From: Bacteroidales bacterium
GTDB taxonomy: Bacteria; Bacteroidota; Bacteroidia; Bacteroidales; WCHB1-69
Direction of reading: 5' to 3'
Assembly (NCBI GenBank): GCA_012522535.1
Contig: JAAYKF010000015.1
Span: forward strand, 1-34,910
DNA length: 34,910 bases
Made by a program: the position numbers and the translations under genes. The notes below the pieces were generated by a model. That model made no database searches. It saw nothing but the letters and a program-made list of their open reading frames with translations, and was not told where the DNA came from. This document shows, piece after piece, positions 6,463 to 15,402 of the stretch; position 1 is the stretch's first letter, and each line of letters begins with the position of its first letter.

Positions 6463-9400
6463 TTATCTTTTCTTTTTTCGTTTTACAAATCTAAACAAAT
6501 CTTTAAAATTATCAAAATCTTGACGAAGAACAATTGCCACACCTTGAGTGTATGGCGCATTTATATTTGTAAATTCGTTCATATTTTGTTCGTTAAAGGC
6601 TTTGGCTCTAATGCGACCGTCATTGGTGATTTTGTACTCAATTTTAACATCACCAACAATTTGGTTTGTGTTTTGTTGATAAACATTTTGTCCGCCCACA
6701 CCCAAATTTCCGTCAATGATTAGCTTTTCATTGAAAAGTTCTGTAGAGAAATTCATCTGCAACTCTTCGCTATAAGTGTCGTCTCCTTTGCTGTAATTAA
6801 CACCAATATCAAGGTTTTTACTGTATTGAGAAATAAAGCTACTAAGTTGACTTGTGAGCATATTCATGGTTGAAGATTCTAGGTCGGCACTCATATCGCC
6901 GCCATACATTGCATTTTCGGGTTCAAATCGTCCTAACATCAAAAGTGAAAATGTTTGTCGCACCATGCTATGGCTGTTGGTGGTGTCTAATAGGTTGTAG
7001 AAAATAGTTTTTGTGGTGTTGTCGGCAGTGGGTAGCGAAACTCCAAAACGCACATCGGGGTTCATCAATTTTCCTGAAAGATATAGTTCACTGTTTACTG
7101 GTATTCGTCTCGAAGTGGCAGCGGTGCTACTAAACTGTGAAGTGGAGTCGGCACCCATCAGCGATTGCACAGAAGCTCTTGTTCTGTAAATAGCCTTTAG
7201 GTTAATATCTGCATCCACAGGACTGCCGTTCCAGCTAACTGTTCCGCCATCTTCTATGGTGAATTTTTTTGTAATAACATCTTTCAAAACCATTTGATAC
7301 TCACCTTCGGTAATGGAGTATAGTCCATACATATCAAATTCGCCGTTGGTATTCACTTCCAAGCGTATGGTACCGTTTCCGCTTCCTTTTAGTGTACCAC
7401 CAGTTGAGGGATCTAAAAATATTGTAAATTTGGCATCGGGTGTAACATTTACCAAGAAATTCATTTGAATGCCCGAAGAGGAAACTTTTGTTTCGATGTT
7501 TTCGGCAATATCAGTTTTATCTTTTGGATTTACAAACCTGATGTATGATTGTTCGGAAACTGTGGTGGCAAAGGAGACTGGGATAAACATTTCAGTATTT
7601 TTGTCGGAAGTCATTTGTGCACTAATTACAATATTGTCGCCCGGACCTTTTATTTCTATCAAGCCGCTGCCAAAAACTTTACCATAAAACATATCATTAT
7701 GGCTTTGGTTGGTGTTTAATGCCATTAAATTGTTTGCCAAAAGGGAAATGTCAACATAGAAATTTTTGAAATTATTATGTGTTATTATTCCATTTATAAC
7801 TCCCATATTTGATTCGGAATCGAAGACTTCTAGATCTTTGAAAACGATTTTATCTTTTTCCAATCTTAGATGGTGGTTCGTTGTGTAAACGGTATTTAGT
7901 TCATTTATACCAATTTCGGTACGCATAAGCTTGATGTCGCCGGCAATTTGTGGTGTTTTAAGAGTGCCAAAAATGTTTATTTTGCCAGATGCATAGCCAT
8001 CAAATTTATACATTATAACGCTCAAATATTTCTCTATGGTTTTTAGCCTAAATCTTTCGGCATTAGCCACAAGGTCGATGGTATCGCGGGCAGGGTAGTA
8101 GTAGCCTTGAATTTGCACCGGACGAGCTTCGCCAACATTGCCTCTGCTTATGACCTCCACATTTAAAAATAGTCCATTTTTGCGATTGTCCCAAACAGAA
8201 ACTAATTCGGCATCTCCCAATCGTTGACCATTAAGCCCAAACTTTTGAATATTCACATTGGAAATAAAACTAATATTTCCGAAGATGTCATTTAATTCCA
8301 ATTTTCCATTGGCAATGCCGTAAAGGTCAAATTGGCGTAGCATAGTAAGAGGCTCAGCTTCATATAAATCGATGTTTTTTAATTTTATCTCCAAAGTTTT
8401 ATCTGGAGTTTTGGAAACTATTCCATCAATTTCTATATGCTTATCTTTTTTGCCGATATATAGCTTTTCAAAGGCATATTCATCTTTGCTAATTAAGATA
8501 TTTCCTCCTCTTCTAATCCTCCACAAAGAGTCGTTAATCAAGATGTCGGATGCGTTGAAGCTAAGCTTAAAAATATCTTTACTTTTGATTACGGCATTTC
8601 CATTAATATCGGCTCTGTTTTCATTTTCATTATTGGAACCATCCCATTTAATATCAAAATCAATATTATCGCTAAGCAATTTGCCATCAACTTGAAATTT
8701 GTTCAGAAACACATTCTCTTTTCTGCTCAAAAATATGGTGTCGCAAACAAGCTCTACTTCAAGTTTTTCGCCCGTATTGGCATTGAGGTTTAGCTTTGAT
8801 ATTTCTACTCCAGGAATCTTCAAAAAGTCGCTATTGGCATTGGCTATAATACTTTTGTTCTTGGCACTCATAAATCCATTAACAAAGCTATTATTAGCCA
8901 ATTGTACCTTGGGAGCAAAAATTTCCATCAACGATTTTGCATCGTGCAAGAAGATGTCAAAACTCAAATACCTATTTTGTTCTAAAACTGTTTCATCTTT
9001 GTTTTGTTTCTTGTTGGTTTTTTGGTTTTGTACAAGCGTTTCTCCCTCTTCATCAATGAGGCTTGGAACATATTTTTCCAAAATATTGTTTACAATATCT
9101 CCAATATCTGAAATTAAAAATCTACCTGCAATTTCGGCGTTAATCCAGTCGGAATTCAGGTCGATATTCTTCATGCCAAGGAAGTCTAATGTGGATTCTA
9201 ATTTGAGATATGATAATTTGAAATCTTTATTATTTTCGGTGTAAACAAGTCTGTTTAAGTTAACAGTTCCCAGCATTTCGTCGGGGTTAAAGCCACTAAT
9301 ATCAGCTTGGAAAGAGGTTTTCAGACTTGTGATTTTATCCTTTTTCCAAAAATTAAAATGACTGATATTGAAATTATAAATTTGACCATTAAGAGCTATT

Positions 9401-10959
9401 CTTTCTTCATCTTTTTTGATGCTTCCAGTGCTGTTTAGCTCCAAATCCAAATTTGGGTCTTTAATGTCCACTTGTGCGTCCCATTGACCTTTGTTGTAGT
9501 GAGCATGCAGATTAATGTTATTCAATCCTTTGTGTTTTTGGTGGACAATTTCCGAAATTTCGCCGTTTAGTTTAAGGTTTGCATTTTTCAGATTTGTTCC
9601 AGAGCCTTTTACACTGCTATTTAGGCTGATGCTTGTTAAATCTTTTAGATCGTTGGAAAATAGTGAGGGGTTAAAATCTTGTGTCTTAATATTGCCCTCA
9701 TAGGCATATGTGTTTTTCAGTTTTTGTACCCTCAAAAAAGTACTAATATCGCCAGCATTGGAGAAGAAATCCATATCGGCTACAAAGTCGTTAATATTGC
9801 CAATAATACTACCATTTGACGATATTTTTCCGAAATTAGATAGTGAGCTGGGGGTTTTAATACTCTTATTATTTGGCAATTTTATTTTTTGAATATCCTG
9901 AATATTGGTGTTAAACTGGTGAATTTCTACCTTGAAATTACTCTTTTCAATATCGGGCAATCCTTTAATATTGGCATTGGCGTAAAGATTGGTGTTGTTT
10001 AGTGTGCTGAATATTATGTTATTGATAATCAGGTTGTTGACACTGCCTTTGGCATCAAGTTGGAAGTTTACAATATTGTTAAACGGATAAGAGTCTTTTA
10101 TAAAATAACTTAGGTCGTTGGTGTTTATATGCGAAGATTTCACCTTCACATCAAAGAGAACATCTTCCATAAAATTTTCAAAATCTGCCGTTGATTTATA
10201 AGATAGTCTCAAATCAAATTTTATCTGCGACTTAGATGTTTCAACTCTACTGTTTTGGAGGCTAATTCCACTGCTGGAATATTTTACAAAAGAGTTGAGA
10301 CTTTTTAGCCAAAATCCACTTTTTTCCAAAAAAGAGAAGTTGTTTAGAGCAAGTTGTATCTCATCGTCTTTCATAGAAAAATCCGAAATATCAACATTTA
10401 GATGCGAAACTTTTATATTGTTGAAATCCACATTGTGTATTATATTTTCTGCTTTATTATGGTTGGTGAAATTTATTTTTGCAGATCTTAGACTTAAATT
10501 AGACAGACTCATGGACCATTTGTTTGACTTTTCTTCCTTTTTGTCGCTACTAAAATAGTCCAATAGAAATTGAAAATTATAATAGGCTTCATCTCTATAT
10601 TTCGCCATATTAATTTGTGGTTCAAAAATACTTATCGATTTGAGTTTTAGTTCTTTATCCTTTAGAGAAAGCTTGTCAACAAAGGCAAATATTTTTTTAC
10701 TTGCCAACAAACAACTATCTTTTTGGTCTTTAATTTCCACATTTGTGGCACTAAATTCTAAAAAAGGAGATAGGTGAATTTTTTCGATTTTAATTTCCAC
10801 TCCCAATTCTTTGCTATAATGTTTAGCGACAGCTTTTGCCACCAATGTTTGCACCGCAGGGATTTGTATCAAAATAATTAGCAAAAGCAGTAGCGAAACC
10901 AAAGAAATGGTTGTCCACATTAGCGTTCTTTTGATTATTTTGATAATTTTGCGTTTCAA
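6463..10959 (-). CDS. tamB: TamB-like translocation/assembly module protein
   Basis: A 1498-residue AsmA/TamB-type envelope protein. A basic N-terminus and one membrane anchor (residues ~13-35, MWTTISLVSLLLLLIILIQI) are followed by a very long beta-rich region with repeated 'NxxLxxINGxI' style segments. The C-terminal DUF490/TamB domain covers about the last 450 residues and includes RLEVNTNGEFDMYGLYSITEG and VDADINLKAIYRTRAS. Family members bridge the inner and outer membranes and serve outer-membrane protein assembly and/or lipid transfer. No TamA/BamA gene is adjacent, which is usual for this phylum. It is the first gene of a three-gene minus-strand operon. Met14 (ATG at 10920) is an alternative start that would clear the tsaD promoter. 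Confidence 0.92.
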   Translation of the reverse strand: MKRKIIKIIKRTLMWTTISLVSLLLLLIILIQIPAVQTLVAKAVAKHYSKELGVEIKIEKIHLSPFLEFSATNVEIKDQKDSCLLASKKIFAFVDKLSLKDKELKLKSISIFEPQINMAKYRDEAYYNFQFLLDYFSSDKKEEKSNKWSMSLSNLSLRSAKINFTNHNKAENIIHNVDFNNIKVSHLNVDISDFSMKDDEIQLALNNFSFLEKSGFWLKSLNSFVKYSSSGISLQNSRVETSKSQIKFDLRLSYKSTADFENFMEDVLFDVKVKSSHINTNDLSYFIKDSYPFNNIVNFQLDAKGSVNNLIINNIIFSTLNNTNLYANANIKGLPDIEKSNFKVEIHQFNTNIQDIQKIKLPNNKSIKTPSSLSNFGKISSNGSIIGNINDFVADMDFFSNAGDISTFLRVQKLKNTYAYEGNIKTQDFNPSLFSNDLKDLTSISLNSSVKGSGTNLKNANLKLNGEISEIVHQKHKGLNNINLHAHYNKGQWDAQVDIKDPNLDLELNSTGSIKKDEERIALNGQIYNFNISHFNFWKKDKITSLKTSFQADISGFNPDEMLGTVNLNRLVYTENNKDFKLSYLKLESTLDFLGMKNIDLNSDWINAEIAGRFLISDIGDIVNNILEKYVPSLIDEEGETLVQNQKTNKKQNKDETVLEQNRYLSFDIFLHDAKSLMEIFAPKVQLANNSFVNGFMSAKNKSIIANANSDFLKIPGVEISKLNLNANTGEKLEVELVCDTIFLSRKENVFLNKFQVDGKLLSDNIDFDIKWDGSNNENENRADINGNAVIKSKDIFKLSFNASDILINDSLWRIRRGGNILISKDEYAFEKLYIGKKDKHIEIDGIVSKTPDKTLEIKLKNIDLYEAEPLTMLRQFDLYGIANGKLELNDIFGNISFISNVNIQKFGLNGQRLGDAELVSVWDNRKNGLFLNVEVISRGNVGEARPVQIQGYYYPARDTIDLVANAERFRLKTIEKYLSVIMYKFDGYASGKINIFGTLKTPQIAGDIKLMRTEIGINELNTVYTTNHHLRLEKDKIVFKDLEVFDSESNMGVINGIITHNNFKNFYVDISLLANNLMALNTNQSHNDMFYGKVFGSGLIEIKGPGDNIVISAQMTSDKNTEMFIPVSFATTVSEQSYIRFVNPKDKTDIAENIETKVSSSGIQMNFLVNVTPDAKFTIFLDPSTGGTLKGSGNGTIRLEVNTNGEFDMYGLYSITEGEYQMVLKDVITKKFTIEDGGTVSWNGSPVDADINLKAIYRTRASVQSLMGADSTSQFSSTAATSRRIPVNSELYLSGKLMNPDVRFGVSLPTADNTTKTIFYNLLDTTNSHSMVRQTFSLLMLGRFEPENAMYGGDMSADLESSTMNMLTSQLSSFISQYSKNLDIGVNYSKGDDTYSEELQMNFSTELFNEKLIIDGNLGVGGQNVYQQNTNQIVGDVKIEYKITNDGRIRAKAFNEQNMNEFTNINAPYTQGVAIVLRQDFDNFKDLFRFVKRKKKR
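10944..10951 (+). promoter_or_regulatory. Putative tsaD promoter inside the 5' end of tamB
   Basis: TAATTTTG matches TAnnTTTG and sits 20 bp before the tsaD ATG. It lies within the first codons of tamB on the opposite strand, because the two start codons are only 12 bp apart. Confidence 0.5.
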
Positions 10960-10971
10960 ATCGATTTATTT

Positions 10972-11994
10972 ATGAGTATTTATATTTTAGGCATTGAATC
11001 TTCTTGCGATGACACTTCAGCAGCTGTCTTGCATGGCAACAAAATGTTGTCAAACGTAATTGCGGGGCAGTCTGTACACCAGCAATATGGGGGTGTTGTG
11101 CCAGAATTGGCATCGCGTTCACATTTACAAAATATTATTCCAGTCATAGACACAGCTTTAAAACATGCAAAGATAACAAAAAGTCAAATTGATGCCATAG
11201 CTTTTACGCGTGGACCCGGATTATTAGGTTCTCTTTTGGTGGGCGTGAGCTTTGCAAAATCGTTGGCAATGTCGCTCAAAGTCCCATTGGTAGAGGTTGA
11301 CCATCTTCAGGCACATGTATTGGCACATTTCATCAAAATTAAAGGAGAAGAAAAAAATGTGCCAAACTTTCCTTTTTTATGTTTAACAGCTTCGGGTGGT
11401 CATTCACAAATTTTGTTAGTAAAGAGTTATAGCGATTTTGAAATTATCGGAAAAACTATAGACGATGCCGCTGGCGAAACTTTCGACAAGGCTGCAAAGA
11501 CAATGGGATTGCCCTATCCGGGCGGTCCAATAATTGATAAATTAGCCCAAGAAGGAAATGCAGAAGTTTTTAAATTTTCCGAAGCAAGGCTTCCAGCATA
11601 CGATTTTAGCTTTTCGGGTTTAAAAACATCATTTTTATATTTTTTAAGAGATAGAATTAAAGAAAACCCCAATTTTATAGAAGAAAACAGAGCCGATTTG
11701 GCAGCTTCTATTCAGAATGCTATTATAAATTCGCTCACTTCCAAATTGGTAATAGCGGCAAAAGATTTAGGAATTTCGGAAATTGCTGTGTCGGGAGGAG
11801 TGTCGGCAAATTCGGGACTACGCAGTAGCTTGCAAGAAATTGCCCAAGAGCATTCGTGGAATCTTTTTGTGCCAGCTTTTGAGTTCACCACCGACAACGC
11901 CGCAATGATTGCCATGGCTGGGTATTTTAAATACAAAGAAGGCGAGTTTGCCAGTTTAGACGTAACGCCATACACAAGATATGGAATGGGCTAA
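10972..11994 (+). CDS. tsaD: tRNA N6-adenosine threonylcarbamoyltransferase
   Basis: A 340-residue Kae1/TsaD/Gcp enzyme that transfers threonylcarbamoyl to A37 of ANN-decoding tRNAs together with TsaB, TsaC and TsaE (not in this window). Landmarks are LGIESSCDDTSAAVL (6-20), the metal-binding HxxxH (His111, His115 in VDHLQAHVLAHF), SGGHSQ (141-146), GETFDKAAKTMGLPYPGGP, AVSGGVSANSGLR and the C-terminal TTDNAAMIAMAGY. Length is standard. It is divergent from tamB, an arrangement I recall from other Bacteroidota. The AT-rich restriction operon follows 80 bp downstream. Confidence 0.97.
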   Translation: MSIYILGIESSCDDTSAAVLHGNKMLSNVIAGQSVHQQYGGVVPELASRSHLQNIIPVIDTALKHAKITKSQIDAIAFTRGPGLLGSLLVGVSFAKSLAMSLKVPLVEVDHLQAHVLAHFIKIKGEEKNVPNFPFLCLTASGGHSQILLVKSYSDFEIIGKTIDDAAGETFDKAAKTMGLPYPGGPIIDKLAQEGNAEVFKFSEARLPAYDFSFSGLKTSFLYFLRDRIKENPNFIEENRADLAASIQNAIINSLTSKLVIAAKDLGISEIAVSGGVSANSGLRSSLQEIAQEHSWNLFVPAFEFTTDNAAMIAMAGYFKYKEGEFASLDVTPYTRYGMG

Positions 11995-12043
11995 GTTTTT
12001 ATATGTTTTAGACTTTTAAGAAATAAGTCTGAACAATTTGTTG

Positions 12044-12051
12044 TAAATTTG
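12044..12051 (+). promoter_or_regulatory. Putative promoter of the restriction-modification operon
   Basis: TAAATTTG matches TAnnTTTG and lies 23 bp before the methylase ATG. A 6-bp inverted repeat AGACTT/AAGTCT (12010-12015/12025-12030) lies just upstream. It could be the end of the tsaD transcript or an operator, and nothing distinguishes these. Confidence 0.5.
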
Positions 12052-12074
12052 GAGAATAATATTGAAAATTTGAA

Positions 12075-13001
12075 ATGAAAGAAAATATTGTGGCTAAACC
12101 TTTTTTGAAATGGGCTGGAGGAAAAACTCAGCTCATTACGGATATTGAGAAAGTTTTACCTTATGATTTAATAAAAGAAGACTTTGTATATATTGAGCCT
12201 TTTGTGGGTAGTGGAGCAGTTTTGTTTTGGCTTATAAACAATTATCCAAATATGAAAAAAGCTGTAATAAATGATATAAATGATGATTTAATAAACACAT
12301 ATAAAGTTATAAAATACAGAACAGAAGACTTGGTTTCGGTCCTTAGAGCATTGCAAGAAGAATATCATGCAATAGATGAAGATGTTGAGCTAAAAAAAGA
12401 GTATTATTACTCGAAAAGAGAACTTTATAATAGTAGGAAAGAAAATGATATAGGTAGGGCTGCTTTATTTATATTCCTAAACAAAACTTGTTTTAACGGA
12501 CTTTACAGGGTTAACAGAAAAAATGAATTTAATGTACCTATTGGTAGTTATAAAAAACCTTTGATATTAGATGAAGTTAATTTATTAGCAGTAAATCAGG
12601 CATTGAAAAAAGTTGATGTTTTAGCAGGAGATTTTGAACAAACACTTGATTATGCGGAAGATAATACACTTTTTTATTTCGATCCACCTTATAAACCTTT
12701 AAGTGAAACGTCTAGTTTTAATTCATATGCAAAAATTGAATTTGATGATGATGAACAAATTAGATTGAGAGATTTTTGTGAAAAATTAGATGTGTTAAAT
12801 CATCGTTGGATTTTAAGTAATTCAGATGTTAAGGGGAAAAACCCACAAGATGACTTCTTCGACGAATTATATTCTGAATTTCATATTCAAAGAGTTGAAG
12901 CAAAAAGAAGCATAAATGCCAATGCTGAGAAAAGAGGTAAGCTAACGGAGTTGTTAATTACAAATCAAGAAAATGTTAAAGAATATGCCAGAACAATTTG
13001 A
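12075..13001 (+). CDS. dpnM: Dam-family DNA adenine methyltransferase (M.DpnII-like, GATC)
   Basis: A 308-residue alpha-class N6-adenine methylase. The conserved N-terminus KPFLKWAGGKTQLI (8-21) precedes SAM motif I (EPFVGSG, 41-47). FLNKTCFNGLYRVNRKNEFN (134-153) is the Dam/DpnM substrate-recognition signature, and catalytic motif IV is DPPY (203-206) followed by KPLSETSSFNSY. It would methylate adenine in double-stranded GATC and so protect the host from the endonuclease encoded next. It is followed by that endonuclease with a 29-bp overlap, which implies coupled translation. Base composition is clearly AT-richer than tsaD: I count 11 G/C in 12241-12300 against 27 in 11761-11820. Confidence 0.95.
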   Translation: MKENIVAKPFLKWAGGKTQLITDIEKVLPYDLIKEDFVYIEPFVGSGAVLFWLINNYPNMKKAVINDINDDLINTYKVIKYRTEDLVSVLRALQEEYHAIDEDVELKKEYYYSKRELYNSRKENDIGRAALFIFLNKTCFNGLYRVNRKNEFNVPIGSYKKPLILDEVNLLAVNQALKKVDVLAGDFEQTLDYAEDNTLFYFDPPYKPLSETSSFNSYAKIEFDDDEQIRLRDFCEKLDVLNHRWILSNSDVKGKNPQDDFFDELYSEFHIQRVEAKRSINANAEKRGKLTELLITNQENVKEYARTI

Positions 13002-13827
13002 GGTTTTTTTATCACAACTTTCCGAAACAAACGCTACGCTTGATTATTTTACTGATTTTGATAAAATAAGAGGAAATGTAAATAAAATTGCCATAAAACT
13101 TAATCAGTTAAATTATTTAATCGGAAAAAAGAATTTACAAAAGTCTATAAAAGAGCTTTATAAAGAAAATCCCAGGACTTTTGATGTTTTGGATATTTTA
13201 ATAGCAATTCGCAAAAATAGAAAAGCAAAGACGATTAATAATCAAGGTGAAGTTGTTTTACTTGAAGATTATTTCGCTTCTCCGGATATGATTTTAGAAT
13301 ATATTGAAGAAACTGGTTTGGCTGAAGTTTTCAGGAATAAAGATATTACAAATTTAGTAGATTATGTATTTGGGGTTGAGGTTGGATTAGACACCAATGC
13401 AAGAAAAAACAGAGGTGGTGATAATATGTCAAAGACAGTTGCAAGAATTTTTGAAAAAGCTGATGTTTATTATAAAAAAGAAATTAGCAGCACAGAATTT
13501 GATGAAATAGTAAGTTTGGGTGCCGATGTTAAACGTTTTGATTTTGTTATTAAAACCAAGAAGAAAACGTATTTGATAGAAACAAAATACTACAATAGTG
13601 GGGGCTCAAAGTTGAATGAAACTGCAAGGGCATATTCCGATGTTGCTCCAAAAATCAATCAATATAAAAGCTTTGAATTCGTGTGGATTACAGATGGTCA
13701 AGGTTGGCTTTCAGCAAAAAATAAATTAGAAGAAGCGTATAATATAATACCTAGTTTATATAACTTAGTAACGCTTGAAAGTTTTATTGAAAAAATTCAA
13801 AAAGAAGAAATAAAAAACGAATGGTAA
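12973..13827 (+). CDS. dpnB: DpnII/MboI-type restriction endonuclease (GATC)
   Basis: A 284-residue protein, close to the ~288 of R.DpnII. The N-terminus LSETNATLDYFTDFDKI...LNxLIGKKN matches the DpnII family, and residues ~130-165 carry the conserved YVFGVEVGLDTNARKNRGGD and MSKTVARIF. The PD-(D/E)xK nuclease core is Asp190 (KRFDFVIK) with Glu203-x-Lys205 (YLIETKYYN). It should cut unmethylated GATC. The ATG at 12973 lies within the methylase gene, and a second in-frame ATG at 12985 would reduce the overlap. The stop overlaps the next gene's start by 7 bp. The gene appears intact, with no frameshift. Confidence 0.94.
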   Translation: MLKNMPEQFEVFLSQLSETNATLDYFTDFDKIRGNVNKIAIKLNQLNYLIGKKNLQKSIKELYKENPRTFDVLDILIAIRKNRKAKTINNQGEVVLLEDYFASPDMILEYIEETGLAEVFRNKDITNLVDYVFGVEVGLDTNARKNRGGDNMSKTVARIFEKADVYYKKEISSTEFDEIVSLGADVKRFDFVIKTKKKTYLIETKYYNSGGSKLNETARAYSDVAPKINQYKSFEFVWITDGQGWLSAKNKLEEAYNIIPSLYNLVTLESFIEKIQKEEIKNEW

Positions 13828-14387
13828 AGGAAAACTCACACAAAACGCCTCATATGAAAATTAAAGGCACTGATCCTTTAGCAATTATTGAAATAAATGA
13901 CACCTACATTTTAGGCGTTTATCAAGGTTCTTTTTCGGATTATGATTTGTTGCTCAGATATAGACAGAAAGATGAAAATACAAAGTCGGGTTGGTCAAGA
14001 ATTAGAACGCCAAAACATATACACTGGGCAGTTGATGCAATTATCAAAATGCACCACAATAGTAACGAAACAAAAAAGTTTCTTCAGTTTTTAATTGATT
14101 TATGGGACAATCAAATACAGCCCTTAAAAACAGACGAAGAAAGAAATTTGCTTTTAGATGTTGAGAAATTGAAAAGTGAAGCCAATATAGAAGCGAATAA
14201 ATATCCAGAACTTGCCAATAAAGGCGAATATAGTATTAAGTTTCTATACTTAATTGCTAAACTCTTAATGATACAAGAGAAAACTAATTTATCAACAGCT
14301 TTTATGTTTAAGAATTTACTTAATGCTCTTGAAGAACACAAAGATATTTATAGAATAGTTTCAATAGCAACACATAATCGAAGATAA
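13821..14387 (+). CDS. Unrecognised 188-residue protein inside the DpnII operon
   Basis: I do not recognise this family. The gene is tightly embedded: its start overlaps the endonuclease stop by 7 bp and its stop is 4 bp before the next methylase start. The protein has no signal peptide or membrane span. The N-terminal part (to ~residue 70) looks beta-rich, with DPLAIIEINDTYILGVYQGS, a conserved-looking YRQKD and WSRIRTPKHIHWAVDAIIKMH. The rest is predicted helical and charged (ETKKFLQFLIDLWDNQIQPL, EERNLLLDVEKLKSEANIEA). No HTH, nuclease or methylase motif is obvious. By position it could be an accessory, immunity or control protein of the R-M system, but that is inference. M12 (13854) is an alternative start. 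Confidence 0.75.
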   Translation: MVKENSHKTPHMKIKGTDPLAIIEINDTYILGVYQGSFSDYDLLLRYRQKDENTKSGWSRIRTPKHIHWAVDAIIKMHHNSNETKKFLQFLIDLWDNQIQPLKTDEERNLLLDVEKLKSEANIEANKYPELANKGEYSIKFLYLIAKLLMIQEKTNLSTAFMFKNLLNALEEHKDIYRIVSIATHNRR

Positions 14388-14391
14388 TACA

Positions 14392-15279
14392 ATGATAATT
14401 CCATACTTTAAATCCGAAGACAAAAACTTTTACCTTCTTCACGGAAATACAATGGAGATTTTACCTCAATTTGAGCATAAATTTGATATGGTTTTTGCTG
14501 ATCCACCATACTTCCTATCCAATGATGGACTATCCATTCAAAGTGGTAAAATTGTCAGTGTAAATAAAGGTAAGTGGGATAAATCTAAAGGATTAGATTA
14601 TGTGAATGATTTCAATAGACAGTGGTTGTCTTTAGTGAGAGATAAGATGAAAGATGATGCCACTATATGGATAAGTGGTACAATGCATAATATTTTTTCC
14701 ATTGGTCAAATTCTACAAGACTTAGGTTTTAAGATTTTAAATATTATAACATGGGAGAAAACAAATCCACCGCCTAATTTTTCTTGTCGATATTTTACAT
14801 ACTCTACAGAGCAAATAATTTGGGCAAGAAAGAGTGAAAAAGTTTCACACTATTTTAACTATGAGCTGATGAAAAAGTTAAATAACAACAAACAAATGAA
14901 TGATGTTTGGACTTTGCCCGCCATCGCTCAGTGGGAAAAATCTTGTGGAAAACATCCAACACAAAAACCCTTATCTGTTTTAACAAGATTAATTTTAGCT
15001 TCAACAAAACCAAATTCATGGATTTTAGATCCCTTTGCAGGAAGTTCAACAACAGGTGTAGCTGCAAACTTGTTAGATAGAAAGTTTCTGGGAATTGATC
15101 AAGAAAAAGAATATTTAGAAATAAGTAAGAATAGAAAGTTAGAAATAGAAAATTTGCACACGGCAGTGAGTTATAAAAGAAAAATAAAAGGTTTTAATAA
15201 CGAAGATGAGCTTCAATTATGTTTGTTCGAAGAGCCTAAAGTTGATTATGCAACGGAACTCATTTTCAAGAAACTATAA
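14392..15279 (+). CDS. dpnA: DpnA-like DNA methyltransferase (second GATC methylase)
   Basis: A 295-residue beta-class adenine methylase with permuted motif order: DPPY (37-40, VFADPPYFLSNDG) comes before SAM motif I FAGSSTTG (215-222), with GKHPTQKPLSVL (186-197) between. This is the arrangement of DpnA/M2.DpnII and M2.MboI. In Streptococcus pneumoniae, DpnA methylates single-stranded GATC DNA, letting incoming transforming DNA escape the endonuclease. By homology the same substrate is likely here, though not proven. The last ~35 residues (after ~260) extend past the motif region. It closes the R-M operon, and gene order differs from the pneumococcal dpnM-dpnA-dpnB. Confidence 0.92.
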   Translation: MIIPYFKSEDKNFYLLHGNTMEILPQFEHKFDMVFADPPYFLSNDGLSIQSGKIVSVNKGKWDKSKGLDYVNDFNRQWLSLVRDKMKDDATIWISGTMHNIFSIGQILQDLGFKILNIITWEKTNPPPNFSCRYFTYSTEQIIWARKSEKVSHYFNYELMKKLNNNKQMNDVWTLPAIAQWEKSCGKHPTQKPLSVLTRLILASTKPNSWILDPFAGSSTTGVAANLLDRKFLGIDQEKEYLEISKNRKLEIENLHTAVSYKRKIKGFNNEDELQLCLFEEPKVDYATELIFKKL

Positions 15280-15402
15280 ACTGAACTCAGAAGTTGTAAG
15301 ATTGAAGTTTTGTTTTGAACATTTTCCTAATTTTAAAGTTCTTTAATTACTTTGTTATTTGTCTGTTTTCAATATTTAAACCCATATACACAAACTAAAA
15401 CT

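Noticed and set aside
8699-9244. 181-residue frame antisense to tamB, with several others like it (8372-8695, 7469-7687)
   Set aside because: These are complement shadows of a strongly supported 1498-residue gene, rich in Ser/Phe/Leu as expected from reversed coding sequence.
12010-12030. AGACTT/AAGTCT inverted repeat as a C-protein operator for the R-M operon
   Set aside because: It is a single 6-bp repeat with a 9-nt loop, and there is no controller-protein gene with an HTH in the operon, so evidence is too weak to call an operator.
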